29,067 nucleotides of DNA from JBGSKY01 sp041740995 (GTDB lineage Bacteria > Planctomycetota > Planctomycetia > Pirellulales > Pirellulaceae), in contig JBGSKY010000235.1 in assembly GCA_041740995.1 (NCBI GenBank), forward strand, positions 1-29,067. Reading direction: 5' to 3'. How positions within the stretch are numbered: position 1 is the stretch's first letter; the number at the start of each line of letters is the position of its first letter. The notes beneath the pieces are model-generated. The model ran no database searches and had not been told where the DNA came from. It saw only the letters and a program-made list of their open reading frames with translations. Made by a program: the position numbers and the translations under genes. Below, piece after piece: positions 28,100 to 29,067 of this stretch.

Positions 28100-29067
28100 T
28101 GGTCGCCCCGCTGCGCGATTGGATGCTTCTTTCAATGGTCGGTGCAGTTATTGGCTTGCGAGTTGTCACATTCGCAAACTTGCTCGCCCGAAACCCCTTA
28201 ATCAAGCTGCCCAAGACCAGTCCCAGCAATCGATTGCTTGAATCGTCATTGGAATCTAGGTAGTCATCGTCTTCCGAAACGGTGCTTGTCATGTCTCGAA
28301 GGCCAACGACTAACTTGTTTTTCAGCACCGCATCCAACGAGCATTTGCCGTTTACTAAGTCGGCAATGACCCAAGCTGGGACAATGATCGACCGCAAGTC
28401 TTCCGTATTTTCAGCCAATAGCAACGACCAAGTTCCGCCACCAACGCCTGTCATCACCAATTCAACACCGTCGGCATTATCTTGGCCTGCGATCGGCAAG
28501 GCAGACTGGGCAACAGAAAGCCAACTTGCAAAGGCGGCCACAACTGGCCCGGGCGGTTCGATACTGAAGCCGGTCGAATCGCAGAAGTTTTGCTGGATTG
28601 CGTACGAAAAGGCAGTCGTCAACGCTTCACAACCCATGGCTGGCGGCTTGGCGACCGAAGCGACCTGATCAAGTTGGCTGCGATCGAAAATCGGATCGTC
28701 GGCGAAATAATCGGCGTAAGTTTGCAAGTGCGTCGCGAACGCTTCGTCGGTCAGGTCTTCGGCCTTAGACATCGTCGGGACACTTTGCCATTTTTCCAGA
28801 TTCTGAAACGCTGCCGTAAAGATGGACTTCACGATTTCGCTGGTCCGTGCCGGTTCGGGATGTGTCAAGTGATAGGTTTGGTTCCAGTGCTGAGGCTGCA
28901 TTGCAATCGTCGCGATCGTTTCGGCAACCCAATCGACCGGTACGACATTCGATTGCTCAGTGCCATCAAATCCCAAAAGCTCAACCAACGCTTCCACATC
29001 CGCTTCATCGCTGACCGGTAACTCGCGAGCAAAACGCAGCGTCGCATACAAAGTGTGAAACGCATTC
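28089..29067 (-). CDS. SDR/thioester-reductase-like protein, partial
   Basis: Only the last 325 residues are in the window; the start and the NAD(P)-binding GxxGxxG region lie beyond the right edge. The first part has the features of extended SDR or thioester-reductase domains: FHTLYATLRFAREL, then NVVPVDWVAETIATIA and TYHLTHPEPARTSEI (visible residues 40-78). This is followed by YFADDPIFDRSQLDQV. Residues about 198-260 (TGVGGGTWSLLLAE, then VIADLVNGKCSLDAVLKNKL) look like an SCP2-type sterol-carrier domain. The tail is acidic and then basic, with a hydrophobic stretch LLGLVLGSLI. Its stop overlaps the synthase gene, so the two are translationally linked. It may reduce or release the acyl chain, as HglB-type reductases do, while the tail binds lipid; this is inferred. 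Confidence 0.7.
   Translation of the reverse strand, partial: NAFHTLYATLRFARELPVSDEADVEALVELLGFDGTEQSNVVPVDWVAETIATIAMQPQHWNQTYHLTHPEPARTSEIVKSIFTAAFQNLEKWQSVPTMSKAEDLTDEAFATHLQTYADYFADDPIFDRSQLDQVASVAKPPAMGCEALTTAFSYAIQQNFCDSTGFSIEPPGPVVAAFASWLSVAQSALPIAGQDNADGVELVMTGVGGGTWSLLLAENTEDLRSIIVPAWVIADLVNGKCSLDAVLKNKLVVGLRDMTSTVSEDDDYLDSNDDSSNRLLGLVLGSLIKGFRASKFANVTTRKPITAPTIERSIQSRSGATNAR

Overview
The window looks like chromosomal DNA of a planctomycete, probably Pirellulaceae-like. This rests on a very large secreted protein of the Pirellula/Verrucomicrobium membrane-bound dehydrogenase plus heme-binding type, moderate GC, hairpin-type extragenic repeats and a PfaA/Hgl-like lipid synthase. The assignment comes from family recognition by eye, not from a search.

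Left part (1-8337, plus strand). A 97-bp tandem hairpin repeat runs off the left edge. It is followed by an FHA-domain protein (296-949), a 1,366-residue exported c-type heme protein (1102-5202), a GAF/HD-GYP cyclic-di-GMP phosphodiesterase (5381-6979) and an ATP-grasp ligase (7294-8337). A diverged piece of the same repeat lies in the 6980-7293 gap.

Middle (8365-17572). Five minus-strand genes follow one another: a response regulator fused to an RsbW-like ATPase, an ABC ATPase fused to a cyclic-nucleotide-binding domain, MscL, a coiled-coil C4 zinc-ribbon protein, and a GAF-type sigma-54 activator. The last two are 13 bp apart and are probably co-transcribed. Facing away from this run on the plus strand is a 1,078-residue hybrid histidine kinase with PAS x3, HisKA, HATPase, REC x2 and HPt domains, all phosphotransfer residues present.

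Right part (17820-29067, minus strand, transcribed right to left). This is the downstream end of a secondary-lipid or polyketide biosynthesis locus: a partial SDR/thioester-reductase-like protein with an apparent SCP2-like tail, a 2,603-residue iterative synthase (KS, degenerate KS, AT, ACP, ACP, KR, DH), a Rieske non-heme iron oxygenase and a GNAT-fold acyltransferase-like protein. The SDR and synthase genes overlap and the oxygenase follows after 78 bp, so at least these three look like one transcription unit. My reading is that the synthase builds a long acyl chain, the oxygenase hydroxylates or desaturates something, and the GNAT-fold protein may transfer the acyl group. No enoyl reductase (PfaD type), phosphopantetheinyl transferase or loading enzyme is visible; they may lie beyond the right edge, where the operon starts. 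I saw no tRNA, rRNA, CRISPR array, insertion sequence or prophage gene.
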